A DNA stretch of 64,000 nt, from positions 434,001 through 498,000 of the forward strand of contig NZ_JBOUVX010000003.1 in NCBI RefSeq assembly GCF_050789285.1, given 5' to 3'. The notes under the pieces are model-generated. The model had not been told where the DNA came from, searched no databases, and saw only the letters and a program-made list of their open reading frames with translations. This document shows, piece by piece, positions 1 to 8,192 of this stretch. Numbering within the stretch: the first letter of the stretch is position 1; each line of letters begins with the position of its first letter. The position numbers and the translations under genes were made by a program. This DNA comes from CAVPWP01 sp050789285 (lineage in GTDB: Bacteria > Pseudomonadota > Alphaproteobacteria > Rhodobacterales > Rhodobacteraceae).

Positions 1-555
1 GTGGGCAAGCCCCTGCCGGGGGTCGAGTTGCGCGTCTGCGCGCCCGGCACCGCAAACGAGGTCGCGCCGGGCGAGATCGGCATGATCGAGGTGCGCGGCC
101 CCAATGTCTTCAAGGGCTACTGGCAGATGCCCGACAAGACCGCCGAGGACCTGCGCCCGGACGGCTGGTTCATCACCGGCGACCTGGGTCAAATCGACGA
201 GGACGGCTATGTCCATATCGTCGGACGCGGCAAGGACCTGATCATCTCGGGCGGGCTGAACATCTATCCCAAGGAGGTCGAGCTTCTGCTCGACGCCCAG
301 CCCGGCGTGGCCGAAAGCGCCGTGATCGGCGTGCCGCATCCCGACTTCGGCGAGGCGGTGCTTGCCGTTCTGGTGCCAGAGGTTGGGCGCGCGCCGGACA
401 TTCCGGCGATCGAGGCCGTGGTGGGCAAAAGCCTTGCCCGGTTCAAGCACCCGCGCCGCTACATCCTGGTCGACGCGCTGCCGCGCAACACGATGGGCAA
501 GGTCCAGAAGGCCGAGATGCGCAAGACCTACGCCGATCTCTTCGCGATGGTCTGA
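1..555 (+). CDS. matB: Malonyl-CoA synthetase (MatB), 3' part only
   Basis: C-terminal 184 residues of an acyl-adenylate-forming ligase; the gene begins upstream of the window, so the GTG at base 1 is not the start. Such enzymes activate a carboxylate with ATP and CoA; MatB makes malonyl-CoA from malonate in the cytoplasm. Visible motifs: FKGYWQMPDKT, TGDLG with its adenylate-binding Asp, the hinge segment GRGKDLIISGG, and NTMGKVQK near the end, which carries the catalytic lysine. Overall wording matches MatB-type synthetases better than acetyl-CoA or long-chain acyl-CoA synthetases, but the substrate-pocket half of the protein is missing, so specificity is a family-level call. It converges with the antiporter gene, leaving 27 nt between stop codons. 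Confidence 0.85.
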   Translation: MGKPLPGVELRVCAPGTANEVAPGEIGMIEVRGPNVFKGYWQMPDKTAEDLRPDGWFITGDLGQIDEDGYVHIVGRGKDLIISGGLNIYPKEVELLLDAQPGVAESAVIGVPHPDFGEAVLAVLVPEVGRAPDIPAIEAVVGKSLARFKHPRRYILVDALPRNTMGKVQKAEMRKTYADLFAMV

Positions 556-582
556 CGCCTGCGGACCGCGCCAACGCGCGCC

Positions 583-3114
583 TCAGGCGACGGCCGAAGA
601 CTCGAGCAGCGCCTCTGGCGGGATGCCGCGCTTGGCCGCGCTTTCGCGCACCGCCTCGCGCAGGTTCGGGCTGCGCGCCAGAAGCCGGCGGAAGCGCGTC
701 TCGTCCAGTACCAGAAGCGTCGAGGGCGCGATCGCACGCACCTCGGTCCGGCGCGGCCGGCGCATCAGGATCGCAAGCTGTCCGAACATCTCGCCCCGGC
801 CCAGAAGCGTGGCCTGGCCCGCGGTCTCGGCCTCGACCGCGCCCGAGGCGATGAAGAACACGCTGCGCGCGGGTTCGTCGCGGCGCAAGATCACCTCGCC
901 CTCGTCGGCATAGCGCGTGCGCAGCGCCCGGCTCAGACGCCTCAGCGAGCGGTCGTCGAGATCGGCGAAAACCGGCACCTGCTGCACCAGTTCGGCGCGG
1001 CGCATCGCGAGGTCAAGCTTCGGGCGCGCCTCGGCGGCGGCGCGAAGCTCGGCGATGTCCTCCATCAGCGCGCTGTGCAGTTCATCCCCGATCAGGCCGT
1101 CCTCGTGCATCGCCGCGTATTCGCGTTCCTCAAGCCGCAGCGCCGTGCGCCGGATGAAGCGGCGCTCCAGTTCCTCGGCATAGCCGGGATACTGCAGCCG
1201 CAGTCCTTCCAGCGCCGTGTCGACGGCGTCGCGCCGCCTCTCCAGAAGTTCCTGCAGAAGCTCCGCCACCCGGCGGCCGTGGATGCGCCGGATGCGGCCG
1301 TCGATGAACCCGTCAAGATCGCGCAGGATCAACCGCTGCGCCAGCAGCGTCTCGAACCGGTCCGCGGTCATCCGCGCCAGCGGCGGGGAGATCCCGACCC
1401 GGTCGTGCAGCCGGACCGCGGCCCGGAACCCGCGCCCGTAGCCCACGCTGCGCCGGGCGGCGCGCTGATACCCCGTGCGGCCCCCGGCCCGCGTCGCCTC
1501 GATCAGCTGGTCGGCGTTCGACAGCAGCTTTTCGGACAGGCGCGAGGCGATCGTGCGCTCGCGCATCCGGGCAAGGATGGTGTCGCGCTCGGCGCCGGCC
1601 AGCGCGATCAGCCCCAGCGTGATCCGGTCGCGGTCGAGGATTTCGGCGTTCTCCTCGGCGGCCTTGACCGCTTCATCCAGCCTTTCGCCAAAGCGCTTGG
1701 CCTCGGACCGCACGATCTCACGGGTCAGTTCGTAGGTCTCGGTGGTCCGTGCCACGTCCTCGCGCACGGTCTGAAGCGCAACCGCGATGACCTGGTTCGA
1801 CAGCGCCTGGTCGATGGGCGACAGCGTGTCGAGGCCAAGCCGCCGGATCACCCAGCGCAGCGTCGTGCCCTGCCCGATCAGCGTGAACAGGGTGAACCCG
1901 GTGGCAAGGATCGCGACCAGGCGCTTGATCTCGACCGGGATGGCCTGGCTTTCGGTGACGGCAAGCGCCAGCGCCAGCGTCACCGCCCCGCGCAGACCGC
2001 CCCACAGGATCGCCACGCGGTAGGGCCGTTCGACCACCGGCGACAGGCGCAGCGCGCTCAGCAGCGGCAAGAGCCCGAACAGGATCACCACCCGCGCCGC
2101 GATGGCGGCCAGCGTCACGACGGCGATCAGAAGCACGTCGCCCAGCCGCGTGCCTTCAAGAATGCGCGGCACCAGAAGCGCGGCGAGGATGAAGATGAAG
2201 GCCCCGGCCCAGTGCGCCAGCAGGTCCCAGACATAGCGCAACTCGCCCCAGGCCTGGGGCGGCAGGCGCGCCGGACCGGTCAGGTTCAGCGTCAGGCCGG
2301 CCGCCACCACCGCGATCACGCCCGAGGCGCCGACGATCTGCTCGGCCCCGATATAGGCAAGGTAGGGAAGCGCCACCGAGACCGAGATCTGCGCCAGCTG
2401 GAAGCGCTCGAAGATCGCCATGACCCAGACCGCGACGCGCGCTGCGACCCAGCCCGTCAGCGCCCCTCCGGCCATCACCAGCGGGAACCTCGCCAACGCG
2501 TCGCCCAGCCGCGGATCCGGCACGCCCAGCATCACGAAGCCCATGAACAGGCCGAAAAGCGCGATCGCGGCGGCGTCGTTCAGCAGGCTTTCCCCTTCGA
2601 TGATGCGCGCCAGCCGCTGCGGCGCCGAGATCGAGCGGAAGATGCTGACCACCGCCGAGGGATCGGTCGTCGAGACGATCGCCCCGATCAGCAGGCAGGC
2701 CATCAGCGGCAGCGCGCTGGCCCAGTAAAGCGCATAGCCCACCGACACCGTCGCCACGACGACCGCGACCACGGCCAGAACAAGGATCGGCACCCAGTCG
2801 TCCAGCATCCGGCGCAGATTCATGCCCAGCGTCGCCTGGAAAAGCAGCGTCGGCAGAAGGACATAAAGAAAGACGTTCGACCGGATCGGCAGGCCGAGGA
2901 TCGCCTCGGCGACCGGATTGAGCGCATCGGTCAGCTCGGTGCGCAGGAAGAACGCCGACCCCGCCCCGATCAGGATGCCGAGCGCGGCAAGGATCACGCT
3001 GAACGGCAGCCTGAGCCGTGCCGCAAAGGGCTCGGCCGCGCCGATCACGAAGAACAGCGCCGCGACGATCGCCGTGAGAAGAATGATATCCATCGCAGGC
3101 AAGAATAAGCGCAT
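583..3114 (-). CDS. NhaP-type Na+(K+)/H+ antiporter with cyclic-nucleotide-binding tail
   Basis: 843-residue inner-membrane cation/proton antiporter of the CPA1 (NhaP/NHE) family. The N-terminal half, about residues 10-420, is a run of hydrophobic segments and contains the CPA1-like stretches STTDPSAVV and GESLLNDAAAIALF. Residues about 430-700 are charged and helical. Residues about 710-830 form a cyclic-nucleotide-binding fold, from QQVPVFADLDDRSL to a conserved GRGEMFGQLAIL segment, as in sperm-NHE-like and some bacterial antiporters. The likely role is ion/pH homeostasis gated by a nucleotide or by an apo-CNB domain; ligand unknown. A second in-frame ATG at 3093 (MDIILLTAIV) is an equally good start and would give 836 residues. 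No partner gene is adjacent. Confidence 0.85.
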   Translation of the reverse strand: MRLFLPAMDIILLTAIVAALFFVIGAAEPFAARLRLPFSVILAALGILIGAGSAFFLRTELTDALNPVAEAILGLPIRSNVFLYVLLPTLLFQATLGMNLRRMLDDWVPILVLAVVAVVVATVSVGYALYWASALPLMACLLIGAIVSTTDPSAVVSIFRSISAPQRLARIIEGESLLNDAAAIALFGLFMGFVMLGVPDPRLGDALARFPLVMAGGALTGWVAARVAVWVMAIFERFQLAQISVSVALPYLAYIGAEQIVGASGVIAVVAAGLTLNLTGPARLPPQAWGELRYVWDLLAHWAGAFIFILAALLVPRILEGTRLGDVLLIAVVTLAAIAARVVILFGLLPLLSALRLSPVVERPYRVAILWGGLRGAVTLALALAVTESQAIPVEIKRLVAILATGFTLFTLIGQGTTLRWVIRRLGLDTLSPIDQALSNQVIAVALQTVREDVARTTETYELTREIVRSEAKRFGERLDEAVKAAEENAEILDRDRITLGLIALAGAERDTILARMRERTIASRLSEKLLSNADQLIEATRAGGRTGYQRAARRSVGYGRGFRAAVRLHDRVGISPPLARMTADRFETLLAQRLILRDLDGFIDGRIRRIHGRRVAELLQELLERRRDAVDTALEGLRLQYPGYAEELERRFIRRTALRLEEREYAAMHEDGLIGDELHSALMEDIAELRAAAEARPKLDLAMRRAELVQQVPVFADLDDRSLRRLSRALRTRYADEGEVILRRDEPARSVFFIASGAVEAETAGQATLLGRGEMFGQLAILMRRPRRTEVRAIAPSTLLVLDETRFRRLLARSPNLREAVRESAAKRGIPPEALLESSAVA

Positions 3115-3263
3115 AACCGTTTGCGGGAAATGACTTCTCCACCCGAGGGCGATGTTTCGTCGCGCCCGCGGGGCGGCACAGCCCCGCAGGCCTTTTCCCG
3201 TGTCGGAAGTCCGACAGATGACGATGACAGACGCCCCTTGCGGCAGGCACAGGCGGATCGCGG

Positions 3264-3660
3264 ATGACCGAAAACCAGCAACGCAGGACGACCCGGACGG
3301 GCGGAACCCCGGCCGGGGTCTTGGCCGTCTTCCTCAGGCTCGGGTTGACCTCGTTCGGCGGCCCGATGGCGCATCCGGGCTGATTGCGCGTCGAGGTCGC
3401 CCCCACCGACGCTGGCTGACCGACGCGGCCCTTGCCGATCTCTCGGCGGGGGCGGTGGCGCTTGCGGCGATCTTCCAGCCGGGCTTTCTGATCCTTGTCG
3501 GCGGCCTTCCCTTCCGGGACCGCCTGCGGCGCGAGGTGCGGGCGCATTCGGCGGTCCGGCCGATTTCGCCCCGGCGCTGTCCTGTGTCGTGATCCTCGTC
3601 GTCTGGACCGAGCCGCCCTGGGCGGTCGTGGGGATCGGCGCGGCGGGGGGCGTGGCCCTG
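3264..3660 (+). pseudogene. chrA: Collapsed chromate transporter (chrA) remnant
   Basis: Three separate pieces of a CHR-family chromate transporter survive in order. From the ATG at 3264 one frame reads into LRLGLTSFGGPMAHPG, the hallmark N-terminal CHR motif, then stops. A shifted frame continues with RRWLTDAALADL (early domain 1) and jumps directly to ALAAIFQPGFLILVGGLPF, which normally lies in the C-terminal half. The original frame then resumes with ADFAPALSCVVILVVWTEPP, typical of the extreme C-terminus. Intact ChrA has about 400 residues; here at least two internal deletions and two frame changes leave about 130 codons' worth. This fills most of the 650-nt gap between the antiporter and ynjB; no intact gene is present there. 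Clearly non-functional. Confidence 0.8.
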
Positions 3661-3767
3661 CCGCGCTGCCGCTCTGGACCCGGGGCGACGCAAACGCATA
3701 ATTTACTTCCCTCTCCGGCGCCGACCGCTAGCTTGCGCCGGACCTGACGCAGACCGACGAGAGACCG

Positions 3768-4979
3768 ATGTTCCGCCGCCTGACCACGACGCTGTCCGCC
3801 CTTCTTTTGGCGTCCGCCGCCACCGCGCAGTCGCCCGACCCCGCCGACTGGGACGCGGTCCTGGCCGAAGCGCGGGACCAGACGGTCTATTGGCACGCCT
3901 GGGGCGGATCGACGCTGACCAACGACTTCATCGCCTGGGCCGGCGGCGAAGTTGCCGACCGTTTCGGCGTCACGGTCAAGCAGGTGAAGCTTTCCGACAC
4001 GGCCGAGGCCGTCAGCCGCGTGATCGCCGAGAAGGCCGCCGGCAAGGACGAGGGCGGCGCGGTCGACCTCATCTGGATCAACGGCAAGAACTTCGCCGCG
4101 ATGAAGGAACAGGACCTGCTTTTCGGCCCCTGGGCCGAGGCGCTTCCGAACTGGGCCCTTGTCGACCCCGTCGCGAACCCCGCGGTGGCCTATGACTTCA
4201 CCGTTCCGACCGTGGGCTTCGAGGCGCCCTGGGGCATGGCGCAGATCGTCTTCTTCCACGACACCTCCCGCCTGCCCGAGCCGCCCCGGTCGATGGCGGC
4301 CCTGCTGGACTGGGCGGCCGCCAACCCTGGCCGCTTCGCCTTCCCCCAGCCACCCGACTTCCTGGGTTCGACCTTCCTCAAGCAGGCGCTTTACGAACTG
4401 ACGCCCGATCCGGCGATCCTGCAGGCGCCGGTGGATCAGGCGGATTACGACGCCGCGACCGCCCCCTTCTGGGCCTTTCTCGAGGCGCTGACCCCGAACC
4501 TCTGGCGCGGCGGCGCGGCCTATCCGCAAAGCGGGCCGCGGCTGATCCAGCTGATGGCCGATGGCGAGATCGACCTGGCGCTCAGCTTCAACCCGAACGA
4601 GGCGTCGAACGCGATCGCGAATTCCGAGCTTCCGGAGACGGTGCGGACCTATGTCCTTGACGCCGGCACGATCGGCAACGCCAGCTTCGTCGCGATCCCC
4701 TACAACGCCACCGCCAAGGCCGGCGCGATGGTGCTGGCGAATTTCCTGATGTCGCCCGAGGCACAGGCGCGGATGCAGGACCCGTCCGTCTGGGGCGTGG
4801 GCACGGTGCTGTCGATGGACCGCCTGCCTCCCGAGGACCGCGCGCGCTTCGACGCGCTGTCGCTGGGCGTCGCGACGCTGCCGCCGGACGCGCTTGGCCA
4901 GCCCCTGCCCGAGCCGCACCCAAGCTGGATGGTCCGGCTCGAAGGCGACTGGATCGCCCGCTTCGGCGTCAGCGAATGA
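3768..4979 (+). CDS. ynjB: YnjB-type ABC transporter substrate-binding protein
   Basis: 403-residue periplasmic binding protein with a signal peptide (about residues 1-20, ending in ATAQ). The mature start VYWHAWGGSTLTNDFIAW and the internal stretches LSDTAEAVSRVIAEKAAGK and VDLIWINGKNFAAMKEQDLL are characteristic of E. coli YnjB. This is the first gene of a complete ynjBCD operon (permease after 54 nt, then ATPase). The Ynj system is distantly related to thiamine and spermidine/iron importers, and its substrate has not been settled, so none is assigned. The AT-richer stretch around 3696-3715 upstream is the likely promoter region; no TPP riboswitch core was found there. Confidence 0.88.
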   Translation: MFRRLTTTLSALLLASAATAQSPDPADWDAVLAEARDQTVYWHAWGGSTLTNDFIAWAGGEVADRFGVTVKQVKLSDTAEAVSRVIAEKAAGKDEGGAVDLIWINGKNFAAMKEQDLLFGPWAEALPNWALVDPVANPAVAYDFTVPTVGFEAPWGMAQIVFFHDTSRLPEPPRSMAALLDWAAANPGRFAFPQPPDFLGSTFLKQALYELTPDPAILQAPVDQADYDAATAPFWAFLEALTPNLWRGGAAYPQSGPRLIQLMADGEIDLALSFNPNEASNAIANSELPETVRTYVLDAGTIGNASFVAIPYNATAKAGAMVLANFLMSPEAQARMQDPSVWGVGTVLSMDRLPPEDRARFDALSLGVATLPPDALGQPLPEPHPSWMVRLEGDWIARFGVSE

Positions 4980-5033
4980 CCAGGGCCGAAGACCGGCCGC
5001 GCTGCACGACGGCGACCGCGTGAGAGGGATCGC

Positions 5034-6782
5034 ATGACCCAGGCGGGCTCTGCGACGCTTGTTGCCCCGCAAGCGCGCCGGCGCCTGTCGGGGCGCCTCC
5101 TGCCCTGGGCGCCGATGCTGACGATCGCGCTGATGCTCGGGCCGGTGGCGGCAGGCGTTCTGGGCACGCTGGCCCCGGCCCTGGGCTGGATGCCCGCCCT
5201 TGGGGGCACGCGCCTTGGGCTTGGCGCCGTGGCCGAGCTTTTCGCCTGGCCCGGTCTGCCGCGCGCGGTGGGACTGAGCCTTGGGGTGGGTCTTGTCTCG
5301 ACCCTGGTGTCGCTTGCGATCGTCACGTTGATCGTGGCGGGGTGGCAGGGCACGCGCGCCTTCGCCCTGATCGAGCGCGCCTTGTCGCCCCTTCTGTCGG
5401 TGCCCCATGCCGCCGCCGCCTTCGGCCTGGCCTTCCTGATCGCGCCGTCGGGGTGGATCGCGCGGGCGGTCTCGCCCTGGGCGACCGGGTGGGACCAGCC
5501 CCCCGACCTTCTCATCGTGCAGGACCCATGGGGCATGGCGCTTGTGATGGGGCTTGTCGCCAAGGAAGTGCCGTTCCTTCTGCTCATGACGCTGGCCGCC
5601 CTGGCGCAGGCCCGTCCCGGCCGCAGCCGGCTGGTGGCCGGCGCGCTGGGCTATCGGCCTGTCACCGGCTGGCTCAAGACCGTCTTTCCGCAGGTCTATC
5701 GCCAGATCCGCCTGCCGGTCTTCGCGGTTCTCGCCTTTTCGATGACGACCGTCGATGTCGCGATCATCCTTGGCCCGAACACCCCGCCGCCCTTGTCGGT
5801 GCAGGTGGTGCGCTGGATGAACGATCCCGACCTCGCGCTGCGCTTCCGCGCCGCGGCGGGCGCGATGCTGCAACTTGCCCTGGTGATCGGCGCGCTGGCG
5901 CTCTGGAGGCTGGCCGAGATCGCCCTTGCCCGGCTGGGCTGCCGATGGATCGAACGCGGCGGACGCGGCCATCGGGCGGTCGAGGGCGGCCTGAGGGCCG
6001 TCTCGCTTGGCCTGGGCGTCGCCTCGGCGCTTGCAGTCTTTGCGGGGTTGGCGGGACTGGCCATCTGGTCGGTGGCGGGGCTTTGGCCCTTTCCTGACGC
6101 GCTGCCCTCGGACGTCACCTTGCGCGGCTGGCACCGCCACGGCCCCGGCCTTGGCGCGCCGCTGGCCGAGACGCTGATCCTTGGCGCCGCCGTCACGCTA
6201 ATCGCGCTTGTGCTGACCATCGCCTGCCTAGAGGCCGAGCATCGCCACGGCCTGCGCCCGGCCACCCGGGCGCTTTGGCTTCTTTACCTGCCGCTCATCG
6301 TGCCGCAGGTGGCCTTCCTCATGGGATTTCAGACGCTGGCGCTGAGCGCCGGTGTGGACGGCGGCCGCGCGGCCGTGATCCTGGCCCACCTGGTCTTCGT
6401 GCTTCCCTATGTCTTCCTGTCGCTGGCCGATCCGTGGCGGGCCTGGGACAGCCGGCAGGACACCGTCGCGCGGGCGCTTGGCGCGGGTGCAGACCGCGTG
6501 CTCTGGGCCGTCCGGCTGCCGATGCTGCTGCGCCCGGTGCTGACCGCGGCCGCGGTGGGCTTTGCCGTATCGGTCGGGCAGTACCTGCCCACGCTTCTTG
6601 TGGGCGCCGGGCGCGTTCAGACCCTGACGACCGAGGCGGTGGCCCTTGCCGCGGGCGGGGACCGCCGCCTGATCGGCATCCATGCCCTGGCACAGACCGG
6701 GGCGGCGCTGGCCCCCTTCCTTCTGGCGATCCTTCTGCCACGGATCCTGTGGCGCAACCGGCAGGGGGTTCAGGGTGGCTGA
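5034..6782 (+). CDS. ynjC: YnjC-type ABC transporter permease, double-length
   Basis: 582-residue integral membrane protein holding two tandem binding-protein-dependent permease domains, as in YnjC, ThiP and SfuB/FbpB-type permeases. The first domain, about residues 60-290, and the second, about 360-570, each carry an EAA-like cytoplasmic loop; the second is AWDSRQDTVARALGAGADRV. Such fused permeases supply both transmembrane halves of the importer from one polypeptide. The gene follows ynjB by 54 nt and overlaps ynjD by 8 nt, which suggests translational coupling. The ATG at 5034 is preceded by GAGAGGGA. Confidence 0.87.
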   Translation: MTQAGSATLVAPQARRRLSGRLLPWAPMLTIALMLGPVAAGVLGTLAPALGWMPALGGTRLGLGAVAELFAWPGLPRAVGLSLGVGLVSTLVSLAIVTLIVAGWQGTRAFALIERALSPLLSVPHAAAAFGLAFLIAPSGWIARAVSPWATGWDQPPDLLIVQDPWGMALVMGLVAKEVPFLLLMTLAALAQARPGRSRLVAGALGYRPVTGWLKTVFPQVYRQIRLPVFAVLAFSMTTVDVAIILGPNTPPPLSVQVVRWMNDPDLALRFRAAAGAMLQLALVIGALALWRLAEIALARLGCRWIERGGRGHRAVEGGLRAVSLGLGVASALAVFAGLAGLAIWSVAGLWPFPDALPSDVTLRGWHRHGPGLGAPLAETLILGAAVTLIALVLTIACLEAEHRHGLRPATRALWLLYLPLIVPQVAFLMGFQTLALSAGVDGGRAAVILAHLVFVLPYVFLSLADPWRAWDSRQDTVARALGAGADRVLWAVRLPMLLRPVLTAAAVGFAVSVGQYLPTLLVGAGRVQTLTTEAVALAAGGDRRLIGIHALAQTGAALAPFLLAILLPRILWRNRQGVQGG

Positions 6783-7419
6783 GAACACCGACCTTGGGCT
6801 GCGTCTGGAAGGCGTCACCATCGCGCTGGACGGGCGGCGGCTTCTGGGCATCGACACGCGCATCGCCCCGGGCGAGGTGCTGACCGTCATGGGACCCTCG
6901 GGGTCGGGCAAGTCGACGCTTCTTGCCGCGATCACCGGGACGCTGCCACCGGCCTTCGCCATGACGGGGCGGGTGCGCCTTGACGGCGAGGACGTGACCG
7001 ATCGTCCGACCGAGGCGCGGCGGATCGGCATCCTGTTCCAGGACGAATTGCTCTTCCCTCACCTCTCGGTCGGCGGGAACCTCGCCTTCGGGCTTTCGCC
7101 GCAGGTCAAGGGGCGCGCGGCGCGGCGCGCGCGGATCGACGCGGCGCTGTCGGACATCGGGCTTGAAGGTTTCGCCGGGCGTGATCCGGCCACCCTTTCG
7201 GGGGGGCAGCGGGCGCGGGTGGCGCTGATGCGGATGCTTCTGTCCGACCCGCGCGCGCTGCTGCTGGACGAAGCCTTCTCGAAGCTCGACGCCGAGCTGC
7301 GCGGCCAGATCCGCGATCTGGTCTTCGGCATCGCACGCGCGCGGCGTCTGCCGGTTCTTCAGGTGACCCACGACGCCGCCGACGCCGCCGCCGGGGGCGG
7401 TCCGATCGTCGCGCTCTAG
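6775..7419 (+). CDS. ynjD: YnjD-type ABC transporter ATP-binding protein
   Basis: 214-residue cytoplasmic ATPase that energises the Ynj importer. Walker A is GPSGSGKST (residues about 41-49), the Q-loop region is GILFQDELLF, the signature is LSGGQRARVAL, and Walker B is RALLLDEAF. The GTG at 6775 is chosen because it gives the usual ABC N-terminus (LRLEGVTIALDGRRLL) and overlaps the end of ynjC by 8 nt; the longer in-frame extension from 6682 lies inside ynjC and has no ABC similarity. At about 210 residues it is short, lacking the C-terminal regulatory domain of PotA/MalK proteins, as is normal for YnjD and ThiQ. Confidence 0.87.
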   Translation: MAENTDLGLRLEGVTIALDGRRLLGIDTRIAPGEVLTVMGPSGSGKSTLLAAITGTLPPAFAMTGRVRLDGEDVTDRPTEARRIGILFQDELLFPHLSVGGNLAFGLSPQVKGRAARRARIDAALSDIGLEGFAGRDPATLSGGQRARVALMRMLLSDPRALLLDEAFSKLDAELRGQIRDLVFGIARARRLPVLQVTHDAADAAAGGGPIVAL

Positions 7420-7586
7420 CGGCAGTTCGGGGAAATCGCCGTTTTTCATCATTTTCCGGCGCGGCATTAAACCGGCCGAAAGAGGTGTGTCTTTAGCTGC
7501 TGACCCGACCGCCCGGGCCAGATGGCCGGTCCGGGCCGTGACCTCTCCGGCAGGCCCCTGCCTTCTTCGACGCAAAGGACACAGCC

Positions 7587-8162
7587 ATGAAGCCCTTGAT
7601 CCCTGCCGCCGCGCTTGTTCTCGTGCTGGCAGGCAGCGCGCGCGCCGCCGACGACTTCGCCCCTGCCATGCAGCGATACCTCGACGCCGAGATCCGGGCC
7701 TGGGCGCAGGATCCGCGCATCATCGACGCGGTCCGCGCGCAGAACCTGCGCCATGCGGGCCTGACCCCTGCCGAGATCGACAGTCTTGACCAAAGCTGGC
7801 GCGCCGAGGTGGGCAGCGGATCGACGCCGACCCTCACCCCGGTTCTCGGCAATACCGCGTCGGACTTCCTTCGCGCGCGGGTCGAGGCCGCGGGCGGAAC
7901 GATCACCGAAGTCTTCGTGATGGACGCCCACGGGCTGAACGTGGCGGCCAGCGAACCGACGTCCGACTACTGGCAGGGCGACGAGGCGAAGTTCACCGAA
8001 ACCTTCGGCAAGGGCCCCGGCGCCGTTCACTTCGGCGAGGTCGCATTCGACGAATCGAGCCAGCGCTACCAGGCCCAGGTCTCGATCGCGCTGGTCGATC
8101 CCGTCACCCAAACCGTCGTCGGCGCGATGACCATCGGCCTTGATGCCGAGTCGCTGTTCTGA
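7587..8162 (+). CDS. Secreted stand-alone PDC/Cache-like sensor-domain protein
   Basis: 191-residue protein with a clear signal peptide (residues 1-20, cleavage after ARA) and no further membrane segment, so it is probably periplasmic. The C-terminal half, with VFVMDAHGLNVAASEPTSDY then WQGDEAKF, resembles the PDC/Cache fold found in the extracellular part of chemoreceptors and histidine kinases. It sits 30 nt upstream of a chemoreceptor gene on the same strand, so the two are probably cotranscribed. Inference: it may bind a solute and present it to the receptor, or act as an accessory subunit. No enzyme motif is visible. Other homologues carrying the WQGDEAKF-type motif also occur beside chemoreceptor genes. 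Confidence 0.7.
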   Translation: MKPLIPAAALVLVLAGSARAADDFAPAMQRYLDAEIRAWAQDPRIIDAVRAQNLRHAGLTPAEIDSLDQSWRAEVGSGSTPTLTPVLGNTASDFLRARVEAAGGTITEVFVMDAHGLNVAASEPTSDYWQGDEAKFTETFGKGPGAVHFGEVAFDESSQRYQAQVSIALVDPVTQTVVGAMTIGLDAESLF

Positions 8163-8192
8163 GGCCGGCGCCGCCTCTGCAAGGAGTTTCCC

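Noticed and set aside
1075..3108. Long plus-strand open frame (677 codons) opposite the antiporter gene
   Set aside because: Translation is low-complexity Arg/Gln/Asp-rich, typical of the antisense of GC-rich genes; the minus strand has clear antiporter motifs.
3660..3767. Possible TPP riboswitch upstream of ynjB
   Set aside because: Looked for the conserved CUGAGA core and the ACC-containing partner; neither is present in a plausible arrangement.
3045..6140. Minus-strand open frame of 1031 codons across the antiporter, chrA remnant and ynjBC
   Set aside because: No domain recognisable; it is antisense to well-supported ynjB and ynjC, and its length reflects high GC.
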